From positions 154,039 to 218,038 of the forward strand of contig NZ_DGUZ01000018.1 in assembly GCF_002394865.1 (NCBI RefSeq): 64,000 nt of DNA. Reading direction: 5' to 3'. How positions within the stretch are numbered: position 1 is the stretch's first letter; the number at the start of each line of letters is the position of its first letter. Positions 51,167 to 60,817 of this stretch are shown here, piece by piece. A model generated the notes under the pieces. The model was not told where the DNA came from. It did no database searches and was given only the letters and a program-made list of their open reading frames with translations. The translations under genes and the position numbers were made by a program. The DNA comes from Fibrobacter sp. UBA4297. GTDB lineage: Bacteria > Fibrobacterota > Fibrobacteria > Fibrobacterales > Fibrobacteraceae.

Positions 51167-53005
51167 TTACTTCACAGAGAAGCGCTGCATGTAAACGCCT
51201 TGCTTCACCATGTAGATGCCAGCATTCTTGAAGTTAGTCTTAAGCACTTCATTTACAGAGGCACCGGCATCGACCTTCATGTTGCCGAGATAACGGCCCT
51301 GCATGTCAAACACCTGGAAATTACCACTCTTGAGTTGCATTTTGTGTGCGACCGGAAGAGCTGTCGTGCTGCTAGAAGATTCTACCTTTTCAGAAGAGCT
51401 AGACACCGGTTCATCCTTTGCCACGTAGACCTTTGCATGCGGGAAGTCTGCCGTACCAGAAACGCCACCGCCATTGCTGCCCGCTTCGCCGAGCACCTTG
51501 GCTTCGTAGAGCTTACCCATCGTCATGCCAAGTTCTTCCCACTTCTTCATGTGAGCGGAAATGTTGATGACGCCACAATCACGAGCTTGCTTACGGACGC
51601 TGAAATACTGGTAGAACTCGACGTTGCCACTAGACTTGATTGCAGGACCTGTACGAGTGTTGCGATAAACATCGTATTCGGCACCGTCAATCGTGAATGT
51701 ACCATACTTCTTGTTGCCAACCCAGTCACCCGGGCGGTACTGGCTCAACCAGTTATCGACCACATAGTATTCCACCAACTTGCTCTGCGTTCCCGGCACG
51801 CCTTCCATCCAGCCATAGACACCCACGTAGGAGTAGTCAGCGCCATTAACATTCTGCTTCACGAGCTTGTATTCAGCAAGCATATCGCCATCAAGTTCCT
51901 TGTAGGTCTTGTCGCTATTGAAGGACAGGCCCGAACGGCAGAGATAGTCACCAGCGTTCTGGAAAGAGCAAGACATAGAGCCATCGGAATAGAACGTTGC
52001 CGAACCGGACGTTGCACGGTCATACCAAAGTTCATAACCAATTCCGTTGATGGAGCCCACCTTGTTGCCGTTTTCGGTCTTCTTATCGCCAGTGTGCTGA
52101 GCATCCTTGCAGAATTCAGTGCTGACAACAGGACCAACGCCGCTACCCTTCGAAGAGCTGGACTTTGGCGTTACTGTAGAAGAGCTGGACTTCACAGAAG
52201 AGGAAGAAGCCGGATCAGAGCCGTTTTTCACATAGACCTTGGCATGCGGGAAATCCATACGACCATTGCGGACTTCACCATTGACGTTACCCGCTTCACC
52301 GAGCACCTTGGCTTCGTAGAGCTTACCCATGGTCATGCCCATCTTTTCCCACTGTCTCATGTGTTCGGAAATGTTGATGGTACCGCAATCGCGAGGCGAG
52401 GTACGCACGCTAAAATACTGATAGAACGTAACGTTGCCCGAGGATTTAATTGCAGGACCGGTACGAGTGTTGCGATAAACTGTATAGGTACCACCATCAA
52501 CCGTAATGGTTCCCTTTCGTTCATTACCAATCCAGCTACCAGGCATATCATTGGCAAGAGTGTTATCAATCACATAGTATTCAACCAACTGGCTAGGCGT
52601 TCCAGAAACGCCTTCCATCCAGCCGTAAACGCCAATGTAAGAGTACCCAACGTTCTGGGCCGGGCTCTTCACAAGCTTGAACTCGGCAATCATGTCGCCG
52701 CCAAGTTCCTTATAGGTTTTGTTACTGCCAAGGGAAAGACCAGCACGGCAGAGATAGTCCTTAGCGCCCGTGATGCTGCAATCCATGGAACCGTCGCTAT
52801 AGAACGTAGCGCTACCGCCATGACCATTTTCGTCCCAAAGTTCATAACCGATATCACCGATTTTACCGACTTGGTTCGAAGAAATTTTCACGGATTGACC
52901 GGAATGCGACGAGTTGCTGCAGAAATCCTGAGCAAAAGCAGTCGTCGCCATTCCCAAAGCCATTGCGAAAACAACGCTAGACTTGGTCACACTAAATGTT
53001 TTCAT
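51167..53005 (-). CDS. xynC: secreted xylanase with two GH11 catalytic domains (XynC-like)
   Basis: 612 aa. Signal peptide 1-26 (AFA/QD). Two GH11 endoxylanase domains, about 27-262 and 301-545, each with the YSYxGVYGWMEG segment, catalytic nucleophile in LVEYYV (Glu142 in the first) and acid/base Glu in AKVLGEAG (Glu237 in the first). They are joined by a serine linker (SSSSVKSSSSTVTPKSSSS). After a second serine linker, the tail (FQVFDMQGRYLGNMKVDAG... GIYMVKQG) resembles a type IX secretion sorting domain. The same architecture and length are known for Fibrobacter succinogenes XynC. It cleaves the xylan backbone outside the cell. Each domain keeps both catalytic residues. Confidence 0.95.
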   Translation of the reverse strand: MKTFSVTKSSVVFAMALGMATTAFAQDFCSNSSHSGQSVKISSNQVGKIGDIGYELWDENGHGGSATFYSDGSMDCSITGAKDYLCRAGLSLGSNKTYKELGGDMIAEFKLVKSPAQNVGYSYIGVYGWMEGVSGTPSQLVEYYVIDNTLANDMPGSWIGNERKGTITVDGGTYTVYRNTRTGPAIKSSGNVTFYQYFSVRTSPRDCGTINISEHMRQWEKMGMTMGKLYEAKVLGEAGNVNGEVRNGRMDFPHAKVYVKNGSDPASSSSVKSSSSTVTPKSSSSKGSGVGPVVSTEFCKDAQHTGDKKTENGNKVGSINGIGYELWYDRATSGSATFYSDGSMSCSFQNAGDYLCRSGLSFNSDKTYKELDGDMLAEYKLVKQNVNGADYSYVGVYGWMEGVPGTQSKLVEYYVVDNWLSQYRPGDWVGNKKYGTFTIDGAEYDVYRNTRTGPAIKSSGNVEFYQYFSVRKQARDCGVINISAHMKKWEELGMTMGKLYEAKVLGEAGSNGGGVSGTADFPHAKVYVAKDEPVSSSSEKVESSSSTTALPVAHKMQLKSGNFQVFDMQGRYLGNMKVDAGASVNEVLKTNFKNAGIYMVKQGVYMQRFSVK

Positions 53006-53203
53006 ATGATACTCCTCACATTTTAGTTATGCTGAACATAATATATGAGAGTCAGATGAAAAAAGACCTACATTAAACAAATGTTTGTTGTTGAAAAAAA
53101 CAACGACAATAATTTTACATTATACGACCGCTCGCCTCGCTCTCACAACCACTCCAGTTCAAAAGAACTGGGGCTTTGTTGCTCACGGCACGCCCGCTCG
53201 GCA

Positions 53204-53244
53204 TAAAAAAAGCCCCTTCCCGGGAACTCCAGGAAGAGGCTAAA
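53204..53244 (-). terminator. gyrA terminator
   Basis: On the minus strand GCCTCTTCCTGG-AGTT-CCCGGGAAGGGGC with TTTTTTT after it, about 45 bp after the stop. Confidence 0.8.
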
Positions 53245-53288
53245 ACGACTTTTGGGAACAAAAGTTCCGCTTTTGTAAGGTTTATTGA

Positions 53289-56024
53289 TTATTCTTCCGT
53301 TTCAACCGGTCCGACGTCCTGCTTTTCAGCATCGTCCTTGACAACGGAATCGTCATCGACTTCTACGCCCTTAACCTTGTCGAAAGTTTCCTTGGCATCG
53401 GCGCTATCTTGTTCGATATCTTCGACGCTCGGGAGTGCAGTTGCATCCTTCACGACATCGCCATCGCGCAGCGTGATTGCCTTGACGCCCTGGGCATTGC
53501 GGCCCGTGAGGCGGATATCGGCAGCCTTGATGCGGATGACCTGACCGTCCTTACTTGTGATGATCAAATCGTAATCGTCAGCAACGCTTTCGACGAACAC
53601 GGCGGCACCAATCTTGTCTGTAACGTTCAAGTTGCGGACCCCCTTGCTACCACGGCGGGTCACACGGTAAGAACCCGGTTCAGAACGCTTGCCATAACCC
53701 TTTTCGGTGATGGTCAAAATCTTGTTGCCGGCCTTGAGCCACAGGAGCGAAATGACTTCGTCGCCTTCGGCGAGCGTAATGCCCTTCACGCCGTGCGTGC
53801 CACGGCCCATAGCGCGGAAGCAGCTAATCGGGAACGTGACGGCCTGACCGTTCTTAGTCGCAATCATCAAAAGATCCTTCGGAATCGGGCGGTTAGCGAA
53901 TTCTTCGGCATCGCCAGATTCTTCTTCAGAAGCATCGGTTGGTGAGCCAGCCGAATCAGTCGAACCATCGTCGGTTGGTGAGCTCGTCGAACCATCAACG
54001 GCTTCTGCGGAATCATCGTCAGAGGCGTTCTTGCTCGCTTCGTATTCTTCAGCAGACATGCCCACGAGCTGGACCTTCACAAGTTCATCGTCTTCGTCGA
54101 GGCTAATGGCATTGACGCCAGCCTTGCGCGGACGGCTAAAGAGCGTGAGGTCCATCTTGTTGATGATACCCTTCTTGGTGGCAAACACGAGGCAGAAGTA
54201 GCCACCGAACTTGCGCACCGGCACAATCGCCTGCACCTTTTCGCCTTCGGTGAGCGCCACAAAGTTCACAATCGGACGGCCCTTGCCATTGCGGGCACCT
54301 TCCGGCAAGCGGTAGACCTTCGTCCAGTAGACACGGCCCTTGTTCGTAAACACGAGCAAATAGCTGTGCGTGCTAGCCGTGAAGATCTGCTCCACGTTAT
54401 CTTCGTCCTTGAGGCCTGCACCGATGATGCCTTTACCACCGCGGTTCTGAGCCTTGAACGTGTCAATCGGCAAGCGACGGATATAGCCTTCCTTACTGAG
54501 CGTGATGACCTGTTCTTCTTCGGCAATGAGGTCTTCGTCATCGCTATCGTCAATAGCTTCGCCAATCGTCGTACGGCGTTCATCGCCATACTTGGCCACA
54601 ACGGCATCGAGCTTTTCGAGCATGATGGCAATGCGGCGTTCGCGTTTTTCCAAGATGTCCTTCAAGTCAGCAACTGTTGCAATGAGTTCGTTGTATTCGG
54701 CTTCCAACTTTTCGATATTCAAGCCGACCAACTGGGCAAGGCGCATGTCAACAATTGCCTGAGACTGGATTTCGTCGAGCGAGAAGCGATCCTGCAAGCT
54801 CTGCTTTGCTATTTCGGTCGTCTTGCTCTGGCGAATAATCTTCACGACTTCGTCGATGTTCTGCGTTGCGATTCGCAAACCTTCAATGATGTGGAGGCGA
54901 GCTGCAGCCTTCTTCAAATCGAACTGCGTTGCACGCGTAATCACATCGAGGCGGTGGTCAATGTAGACCTGCAAAAGATCCTTGAGCGTAAGGAGCTTCG
55001 GGAGGTTATTGACGAGTGCCAAGTTGTAAATGCTGAACGTCGTCTGGAGCTGCGTGTACTTGAACAAGTTATTCAAGACAACTTCACCAACTGCATCACG
55101 GCGGAGTTCAATCACAATGCGGATGTCGCGGCTCGATTCATCGCGGATGTCCGTAATACCGTCGACGCGCTTGTCGCGGACGAGGTCTGCAATCTTCTTG
55201 CAGAGTTCGGCCTTGTTCACCATGTACGGAATTTCGGTGACGATGATACGCGGTTTGCCCTTTGCATCCGTTTCAATTTCGGTACGGGCGCGCACACGCA
55301 CACGGCCATGACCCGTGAGGTAAGCTTCACGAATACCAGAACGGCCACAGACAATAGCGCCTGTCGGGAAGTCCGGGCCCTTCACATATTCCATGAGGTC
55401 TTCGCCAGTCAAGTCTGGATTTTCAGCCAAAGCATGGATAGCGGCACCGACTTCGCGCAAGTTGTGCGGAGCCATATTCGTCGCCATACCTACTGCAATA
55501 CCCGATGTTCCGTTCACAATCATGTTCGGGAGCGCAGACGGGAGCACCAGCGGTTCTTCGAGCGATTCATCGTAGTTCGGGCCCATGTCGACCGTCTCTT
55601 TTTCGAGATCTTCGAGCATAAGGGCGCCAAGGTTATTCATCTTAGCTTCGGTATAACGCATGGCAGCCGGGCTGTCACCGTCGATAGAACCGAAGTTACC
55701 CTGACCAAACACCAGCGGATAGCGCAACGAGAAATCCTGCGCCATACGAGCAAGAGTATCGTAAACAGCAACGTCACCATGCGGGTGGTACTTACCGATA
55801 ACATCACCCACGATACGGGCGGACTTGACGGTTCCCTTGTTCGGAACCACGCCCAGCTTGTGCATACTGTACATCACACGACGGTGCACGGGCTTAAAGC
55901 CATCGCGCGCATCCGGCAATGCACGAGCGACAATAACGCTCATCGAGTAGCGAAGATAGCAGTCCTGCATGTCTTGTTCGACAAGACTCTTGAACTGCGA
56001 TCCAGGTACCATTTCTTCTGACAT
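53289..56024 (-). CDS. gyrA: DNA gyrase subunit A
   Basis: 911 aa. DNA-cleavage domain with catalytic Tyr124 (AAMRYTEAK), then the C-terminal beta-pinwheel with the GyrA box QNRGGKG, which marks gyrase rather than topoisomerase IV. The quinolone-site loop reads HPHGDVAVYDTLARM: Val85 stands where E. coli has Ser83, while Asp89 (E. coli Asp87) is kept. Between pinwheel blades, residues about 661-711 form an acidic Ser/Thr/Asp/Pro stretch that contains two copies of an interspersed repeat (53937-53993). The C-terminal tail is acidic (EQDVGPVETEE). Start MSEEMVPGSQFKSL. Degenerate repeats lie upstream. Confidence 0.96.
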   Translation of the reverse strand: MSEEMVPGSQFKSLVEQDMQDCYLRYSMSVIVARALPDARDGFKPVHRRVMYSMHKLGVVPNKGTVKSARIVGDVIGKYHPHGDVAVYDTLARMAQDFSLRYPLVFGQGNFGSIDGDSPAAMRYTEAKMNNLGALMLEDLEKETVDMGPNYDESLEEPLVLPSALPNMIVNGTSGIAVGMATNMAPHNLREVGAAIHALAENPDLTGEDLMEYVKGPDFPTGAIVCGRSGIREAYLTGHGRVRVRARTEIETDAKGKPRIIVTEIPYMVNKAELCKKIADLVRDKRVDGITDIRDESSRDIRIVIELRRDAVGEVVLNNLFKYTQLQTTFSIYNLALVNNLPKLLTLKDLLQVYIDHRLDVITRATQFDLKKAAARLHIIEGLRIATQNIDEVVKIIRQSKTTEIAKQSLQDRFSLDEIQSQAIVDMRLAQLVGLNIEKLEAEYNELIATVADLKDILEKRERRIAIMLEKLDAVVAKYGDERRTTIGEAIDDSDDEDLIAEEEQVITLSKEGYIRRLPIDTFKAQNRGGKGIIGAGLKDEDNVEQIFTASTHSYLLVFTNKGRVYWTKVYRLPEGARNGKGRPIVNFVALTEGEKVQAIVPVRKFGGYFCLVFATKKGIINKMDLTLFSRPRKAGVNAISLDEDDELVKVQLVGMSAEEYEASKNASDDDSAEAVDGSTSSPTDDGSTDSAGSPTDASEEESGDAEEFANRPIPKDLLMIATKNGQAVTFPISCFRAMGRGTHGVKGITLAEGDEVISLLWLKAGNKILTITEKGYGKRSEPGSYRVTRRGSKGVRNLNVTDKIGAAVFVESVADDYDLIITSKDGQVIRIKAADIRLTGRNAQGVKAITLRDGDVVKDATALPSVEDIEQDSADAKETFDKVKGVEVDDDSVVKDDAEKQDVGPVETEE
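53937..53993. repeat. two in-frame repeat copies within gyrA
   Basis: GGTTGGTGAGCC...GTCGAACC (53937-53966, with a 9-bp insertion) and GGTTGGTGAGCT-CGTCGAACC (53973-53993). They encode GSTSSPTDDGSTDSAGSPTD on the gyrA strand. Same family as 17996-18016 and 50589-50609. Confidence 0.85.
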
Positions 56025-56036
56025 TAGTTAACCTCA

Positions 56037-56190
56037 AATAGTGGTTAGTGGTTAGTGGCTAGTGGCTAGGTTACAGGTGTTAGGTTGTAGGAGGTAGGCG
56101 AATAATCTTTTTGCTACGCAAAAGCTCTTTAAAGGGCGGCGAAGCCGCGATTATAAATCCTAAGACCTAATACCTAAACCCTAATACCTT
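56037..56190. repeat. degenerate repeats between gyrA and surE
   Basis: AGTGGTTAGTGGTTAGTGGC, TAGGTTACAGGTGTTAGG and the inverse CCTAAGACCTAATACC, CCTAAACCCTAATACC. They surround a short GGGCGGCGAAGCCGCG palindrome. The gap holds no gene. Confidence 0.7.
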
Positions 56191-56193
56191 TCT

Positions 56194-57006
56194 CTACCAT
56201 TCACCTCCCGCTAACATTTCATTTATCACTTCCAAACTTTCTTCATCGGTCTGGTCTATGCGGTGCGGTGTGATTGTCGCATAGCCCTTATCTAGCAAGT
56301 TGTCGTCCGAACCCTCAGGAGCCATCGACCACAGCTTTTCGCCATCCAAAAACCACAAGCCATCCTTGTGATCGTAGTGGTCGGTAAACATACCACGGTC
56401 CATCGTACAAGCCTTAAATCCAAGGAATTCATCGTCTTTCACTTTCGGGAAATTCACATTCCAGAAGACACCCTTGGAAATTTTCTTGAACAGGTTCTCA
56501 GAAACAATCTTGCGTGCAAAATCAATCGCCACCTGCAACAGGTTGCCTTTCAATCCTCGGAGAGAAAGCGCCACCGCAGGCACGCCCCAAAGGGCCGCTT
56601 CGCGAGCTCCGGCAACCGTCCCCGAATACAGCGACGACACACCGGAATTTTCACCCACATTGACTCCCGAAAAACAAACATCAAAGCCTTCGGGAACAAT
56701 CGTGTTATCATCAAGGCCGTAATTGGTAAAATGCCCCACGGCAAACTTTACGCAGTCTGCTGGAGTGCCCGAAACCGAGTAAACCTCGTACGGCAACTTC
56801 GCCTTCCCCGGGACCGCTTCGACATGCAGGACGCGCAGCCCGCGACGAATCGTAAAGGCGTGACCGACACCACTCTGCTCGTCTTCGGGCGCAAAAACAT
56901 AGACATCGGAAACCTCACTCAAAGCAAGAGCGAGAGCATGCAAATTGACACTACCAACACCATCGTCGTTAGTGATCAATACCCTAGTTTTCCGTAATTT
57001 ATCCAT
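56194..57006 (-). CDS. surE: 5'/3'-nucleotidase SurE
   Basis: 270 aa. Metal-dependent phosphatase acting on nucleoside monophosphates. Seen: VLITNDDGV (the DD metal pair), APEDEQSGVGHAFT (Ser ligand), VSGTPADCVKFA, and FSGVNVGENSGVSSLYSGTVAGAREA (Asn ligand). Full length. It starts a short distance after the 57083 lipoprotein gene on the same strand, but with a 76-bp gap. Confidence 0.95.
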   Translation of the reverse strand: MDKLRKTRVLITNDDGVGSVNLHALALALSEVSDVYVFAPEDEQSGVGHAFTIRRGLRVLHVEAVPGKAKLPYEVYSVSGTPADCVKFAVGHFTNYGLDDNTIVPEGFDVCFSGVNVGENSGVSSLYSGTVAGAREAALWGVPAVALSLRGLKGNLLQVAIDFARKIVSENLFKKISKGVFWNVNFPKVKDDEFLGFKACTMDRGMFTDHYDHKDGLWFLDGEKLWSMAPEGSDDNLLDKGYATITPHRIDQTDEESLEVINEMLAGGEW

Positions 57007-57082
57007 TTATATGCAATTTAGAAAAAAGGGGGGTAAAATTGTTTCAAAATCCTTAAAAACACGCGAAAAAAGCCACTTTCGG

Positions 57083-58099
57083 CTACATTTTCCCGTCCAA
57101 AGCATTTAGCAGGGAATCAAGGCGCAAAGTGAGCTTTTTAGCCCCCAGACGGCACAGGTGGTCGTAATCATTTGCCACCCTCCCCACATAGTCATGACTG
57201 CCCATTTTGTTTTCATCCATCAGCACAAAATTCTTGTCCGTTTCAGCCAATTCTTCAAGCCGTTTCAAGAGCATTTCCGCAGTCGAGCGACGCATGCCAT
57301 GCCGCCCATAACTCCCCGTATTTCGGTAATACGGACTGATAGGGAAAACCACCCCCACGACAACGACATTCTGCCTTTTAGCAATTTCCAATATTCGCGA
57401 AAGTTCCGAAAAATTCGATTCATAGCGAGCCCCGTCATCGTACGCTGTGCTATCCTCCAAAATTTCAACAACCCCTTTGCCATCAGACGCCCAATCTTCC
57501 ACGCAAGCTATAGACCGCCATCCGCGACTATCACACATCTGTTTATACTCACGGTCTTCATCATCCAACTTCGCTTTTGCAATTTCCATGACACGGTTTA
57601 CAAACAAGCTATCTACGCCATCACGCCAAAACTGGTGATGCATATCGTACTGAAACCCCGCTGCATCTCCAAAATTCACCTGAATGGCGTCCATCGAGTC
57701 GCATTCGTTCCAAAGATCAAAATCCATTCCTATCACTAGATATTTCAGTTCCTTTGCATGTAACGAGACATAGTTTTCATAAAGGTATTCCATGCAATGC
57801 AAATCACACGGAACTGTAGACAAGTTAATAGCAAAGTGTTGTAACATTTCTGGATTAATGCCAGACATCGTATGAGAATTGCCCATGCAGACGACTTCCG
57901 CAGAATCGCGATACTCCCACAAAAGTGAAATTTTTTGAGCAAGAATATGCGTATACTGGCCTTCGTTGGCATAATAAGCGCCTAAGCTATCATAATTCCA
58001 CGAATACGATTTTGTCGATTGAGAAGAAACCGGCTCAGAATCCGAGCAACCGGAAACAAGCAAAAGCGAGAACATCACCAAACCAACAAGGAACTTCAT
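57083..58099 (-). CDS. lipoprotein with SGNH-like hydrolase region
   Basis: 338 aa. Lipobox LLLVSGCSDS (Cys18). The mature domain has EVVCMGNSHTMSGINPEML, KYLVIGMDFDLWNECDS, VVVGVVFPISPYYRNTG and a final NDYDHLCRLGAKKLTLRLD. A Ser in GNSHT and a DHLxxxGA... motif near the C-terminus (Asp-x-x-His-like) suggest an SGNH/GDSL-type esterase fold. It resembles the C-terminal part of a Fibrobacter paralogous family (TIGR02171). The substrate is unknown; acetyl-xylan or another surface polysaccharide ester would fit the fibre-degrading lifestyle. Confidence 0.65.
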   Translation of the reverse strand: MKFLVGLVMFSLLLVSGCSDSEPVSSQSTKSYSWNYDSLGAYYANEGQYTHILAQKISLLWEYRDSAEVVCMGNSHTMSGINPEMLQHFAINLSTVPCDLHCMEYLYENYVSLHAKELKYLVIGMDFDLWNECDSMDAIQVNFGDAAGFQYDMHHQFWRDGVDSLFVNRVMEIAKAKLDDEDREYKQMCDSRGWRSIACVEDWASDGKGVVEILEDSTAYDDGARYESNFSELSRILEIAKRQNVVVVGVVFPISPYYRNTGSYGRHGMRRSTAEMLLKRLEELAETDKNFVLMDENKMGSHDYVGRVANDYDHLCRLGAKKLTLRLDSLLNALDGKM

Positions 58100-58132
58100 A
58101 CTCGCAAAATATATTTTTCTATCATTATATGC

Positions 58133-58885
58133 ATGTACACGGAACCTAAATTTTTAGCAATGAAAGAGCCCTCCAAGTTCAAGAGGCTCGCTGAACTTTT
58201 AAGAGTCATTATTTTGCAATTAGGCGATGACGTACCACGCGCCCGCCGTGAGTTCGAGACCTACACCGAATGGCTCCACCTGCCCGAATCCGAGCGATTG
58301 ACAGGCAAGAACCAAGCGCAAATGATTGACTTGTACAAGACGTTTCGCACCCGCGCGGGGCTTGGCTTTGAACGTGACGTGTACCTGGAACAGGAACCGG
58401 GCGACCGCGAAGTGGCAAACGAAAAGCCTATTCAATTTGCGGTACTCGTACACAATTTGCGAAGCGCATTTAACGTGGGTTCAATCATCCGCAGCACCGA
58501 CTGCTTTGGACTCGAAGGCGTACACCTCAGCGGCTACAGTTGCAGCCCCGACCACGTGACCGTCAAAAGCGCTGCACGCGGCTGCCAGGAATGGATTCCC
58601 ATCAAGCGTTGGGAAAGCCCGTTCGATTGCATCAAGTGGCACAAGGAAAACGGCTACGAAATCATTGCGCTCGAAACCGGCGAAGACATCCCTAGTATAA
58701 ACAACGTAAAATGGCCCGAAAAAGGCCTCATCGTTCTCGGTAACGAAGAACTCGGCATCGCCCCAGAAATCATGGCCGAAGCGACCATGAAAGTCACCAT
58801 CCCGATGGCAGGCCGCAAGGCATCCATGAACGTTGCCGGCGCATTCGCCATCATGGCCTTCTGCCTCCGCAGTAACGCAAAGTAA
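58133..58885 (+). CDS. TrmH/SpoU-family RNA 2'-O-methyltransferase
   Basis: 250 aa from ATG 58133; ATG 58160 is an alternative. The upstream frame back to 58019 lies over the divergent lipoprotein gene. The SPOUT knot motifs are: motif 1 HNLRSAFNVGSIIRSTDCFG, motif 2 GLIVLGNEELGIAPE, and motif 3 VTIPMAGRKASMNVAGAFAIMAF. It 2'-O-methylates a ribose in tRNA or rRNA. The N-terminal ~80 residues are an unrecognised helical extension (AELLRVIILQLGDDVPRARREFE). Monocistronic with a terminator at 58941. Confidence 0.88.
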   Translation: MYTEPKFLAMKEPSKFKRLAELLRVIILQLGDDVPRARREFETYTEWLHLPESERLTGKNQAQMIDLYKTFRTRAGLGFERDVYLEQEPGDREVANEKPIQFAVLVHNLRSAFNVGSIIRSTDCFGLEGVHLSGYSCSPDHVTVKSAARGCQEWIPIKRWESPFDCIKWHKENGYEIIALETGEDIPSINNVKWPEKGLIVLGNEELGIAPEIMAEATMKVTIPMAGRKASMNVAGAFAIMAFCLRSNAK

Positions 58886-58940
58886 CACCTCGCGCATTTT
58901 CAACGTTTTTTCAACGCATTTGCAAAACCGCGCACAAAGC

Positions 58941-58972
58941 AAAAACCGCAGCATCAAGCCGCGGCTTTTTTG
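58941..58972. terminator. terminator of the SpoU methyltransferase gene
   Basis: AAAAACCGC-AGCATCAAGCC-GCGGCTTTTTT, shared by the convergent genes. Confidence 0.75.
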
Positions 58973-59016
58973 CATTCTGTCACGTCCAACTTGATGGGGC
59001 ATCTCCTTTTCTCAAA

Positions 59017-60228
59017 TTACTTCTGCGGAGCAAGCGCTTTCACTGCTTCGGTCAAGCGGTCAATAGCCTTGATGAGTTCATCCATCTTGGCATCGCTTAC
59101 GCCACCGGCAATAGCGGCAGCCGTTGCATTTGCGGCAGTTTCAACAGCCTTAGCCGTTGCTGCAGGAGCTGCGCTCACCGGAACCTTACCAAACCAGATA
59201 TCCGGCCAACGGTCGTTTCCGCTGTTGTACGTAATACGCGTTGCCGTTTCGACCGGTTCGCCAATCTTCCACAGATAAAGTTCGTAGTCGAACAGGTCGT
59301 GGTCATGGCCCTTGTCCGTTGCGCCCCACACGAGCCACTTGCCATCCGGCGAGAGGCGCGGGAAATATTCATGACTGCGACGTCCCGGCAAGTCCATCAG
59401 CTTCACGTTCTTCGGGATTCCAAAGAATCCGACCTTTTCCACTTGCTTGCCGTCCTTAGCTGTAAACCACAAAATTTCACTCGGAGCAGCCGTTCCGCCA
59501 TTACCCGTGGGGTTCACGCGGTAGAGCTTGGAACCATCGAAATTCCAGTCAATCTGGCAACCGTCACCGGACTTGGTCCAGGCGTTCTTAGTCAAATTCC
59601 ACACCCCCGTTTCGCGCATCGAACCACGGAGCGTGATTGCCAAATGCTTGCCATCCGGGCTCATGTTCGGTTCCTGCAGAATCACGCCAGCCTTCTTGAA
59701 CGCCTTTTCACCATCGAGCACAAGCGTTTCCTTTTTGCTCGCGAGGTCCATCGTAAAGACCTTGCCAGCACGGCTGAACACAATGGACTTGCCATCCGGG
59801 CGCCACGTGCCCCATGTCGCGTTTTCAACAATCTTCGTCTCGTTCGCGCCGTCAATTCCAACGGTCCACAAATCCCACTTTTCCGGGTAATTCGCATCGT
59901 TTTCAGGAACCCAACCAGCCTTGCTACGATTGAAAAGCACCTTCGAGCCATCTGGAGCAACACGCGGGAACCAATCCACGTTATTACTCTTGGTGAGCGC
60001 ACGAGCATTCGTCCCGTCCGCATTCATAATCCAAATGTCGTGGAGCGAATTTGCACGACTCGTCGACCAGACAATAGCTCCTTCAAGCTTGCCCTTCAAG
60101 GCATCAAGAGCCTTCTGTTCTTCAGGAGTCGGATCGACAGAAGCACCCATCGGAGCGCCCTGTGCAGCAAAAGCAGATGCGGCCAAAAAGCCAATTGCAG
60201 AAATCAACGCAAACTTTTTCATAATCAT
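59017..60228 (-). CDS. exported TolB-like beta-propeller protein
   Basis: 403 aa from ATG 60228 (an ATG two codons later also fits). Signal peptide KKFALISAIGFLAASAFA. The body is a WD40/PD40-like six-blade propeller as in TolB: repeated IWIMNADGTNARALT, PRVAPDGSKVLFNRS, PDGKSIVFSRAG, MSPDGKHLAIT, RLSPDGKWLVWG units. The C-terminal part is Ala-rich and ends in a coiled-coil-like MDELIKAIDRLTEAVKAL. It probably binds other envelope proteins. No Tol-Pal genes are near. Confidence 0.82.
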   Translation of the reverse strand: MIMKKFALISAIGFLAASAFAAQGAPMGASVDPTPEEQKALDALKGKLEGAIVWSTSRANSLHDIWIMNADGTNARALTKSNNVDWFPRVAPDGSKVLFNRSKAGWVPENDANYPEKWDLWTVGIDGANETKIVENATWGTWRPDGKSIVFSRAGKVFTMDLASKKETLVLDGEKAFKKAGVILQEPNMSPDGKHLAITLRGSMRETGVWNLTKNAWTKSGDGCQIDWNFDGSKLYRVNPTGNGGTAAPSEILWFTAKDGKQVEKVGFFGIPKNVKLMDLPGRRSHEYFPRLSPDGKWLVWGATDKGHDHDLFDYELYLWKIGEPVETATRITYNSGNDRWPDIWFGKVPVSAAPAATAKAVETAANATAAAIAGGVSDAKMDELIKAIDRLTEAVKALAPQK

Positions 60229-60428
60229 ATTCAAAAGATAGTAACACTAAAAAAAATGCGGAGACACTTTTCTCAAAGCACCTCAAATTCACCGTCTACA
60301 AATATAAGTTTTTCGTAAGAAACAAGAGTTTGGGAGAGAACACTAAGGGAACATTTAATCTTATTATAAGCTTTTTTCGCAACCTCTTAAAAATTCGTCA
60401 ATATATATTTACAAACCGAGGAATGAGC

Positions 60429-60797
60429 ATGAAGTTAAAATTATTCAAAAGCATACTTTTTGCAGGCGTTCTCGCCACCGCATGGAACTGCTCCGAAAGT
60501 GCAGCGACACAAGATTCGGCACCCAAGACTTCAGCTACCCCAATCCCCCAGAACATCGTCGTAAGCGAACCCAGCTATTTCTACCAGCTCGGGTCCAGCA
60601 ATTACGTCATCGCCTCCTCGACTATGACCGTAAGTGACGGTTCCGGGAAAGTCATCGGCACATTCAACACCTCCACAGGCGCCATTTTGTCGCTCTCCGG
60701 CGAAATCATCGCCATCAACCTGGACTTGAGCAAACTCCCCGTCATTGCCCCGGCCGTTCCCAACAAAGAACTCATTGCCGTTGACCTTGGCTCCTAG
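60429..60797 (+). CDS. small lipoprotein, function unknown
   Basis: 122 aa from ATG 60429, which has GAGGAATGAGC in front. Lipobox ATAWNCSES (Cys about 20). The mature part repeats short strands (SNYVIASSTMTVSDGSGKVIGTFNTSTGAILSLSGEIIAINLDL). No domain was recognised. It stops 20 bp before the RNA methyltransferase start and may be co-transcribed. Confidence 0.65.
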   Translation: MKLKLFKSILFAGVLATAWNCSESAATQDSAPKTSATPIPQNIVVSEPSYFYQLGSSNYVIASSTMTVSDGSGKVIGTFNTSTGAILSLSGEIIAINLDLSKLPVIAPAVPNKELIAVDLGS

Positions 60798-60817
60798 CAA
60801 TTTTTATATTGCAGTCC

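Noticed and set aside
51164..53026. 620-codon plus-strand open frame over the xylanase
   Set aside because: Antisense shadow of xynC; its internal repeat only mirrors the duplicated GH11 domains.
54366..56021. 551-codon plus-strand open frame over gyrA
   Set aside because: Antisense shadow of gyrA codon bias; no recognisable domain.
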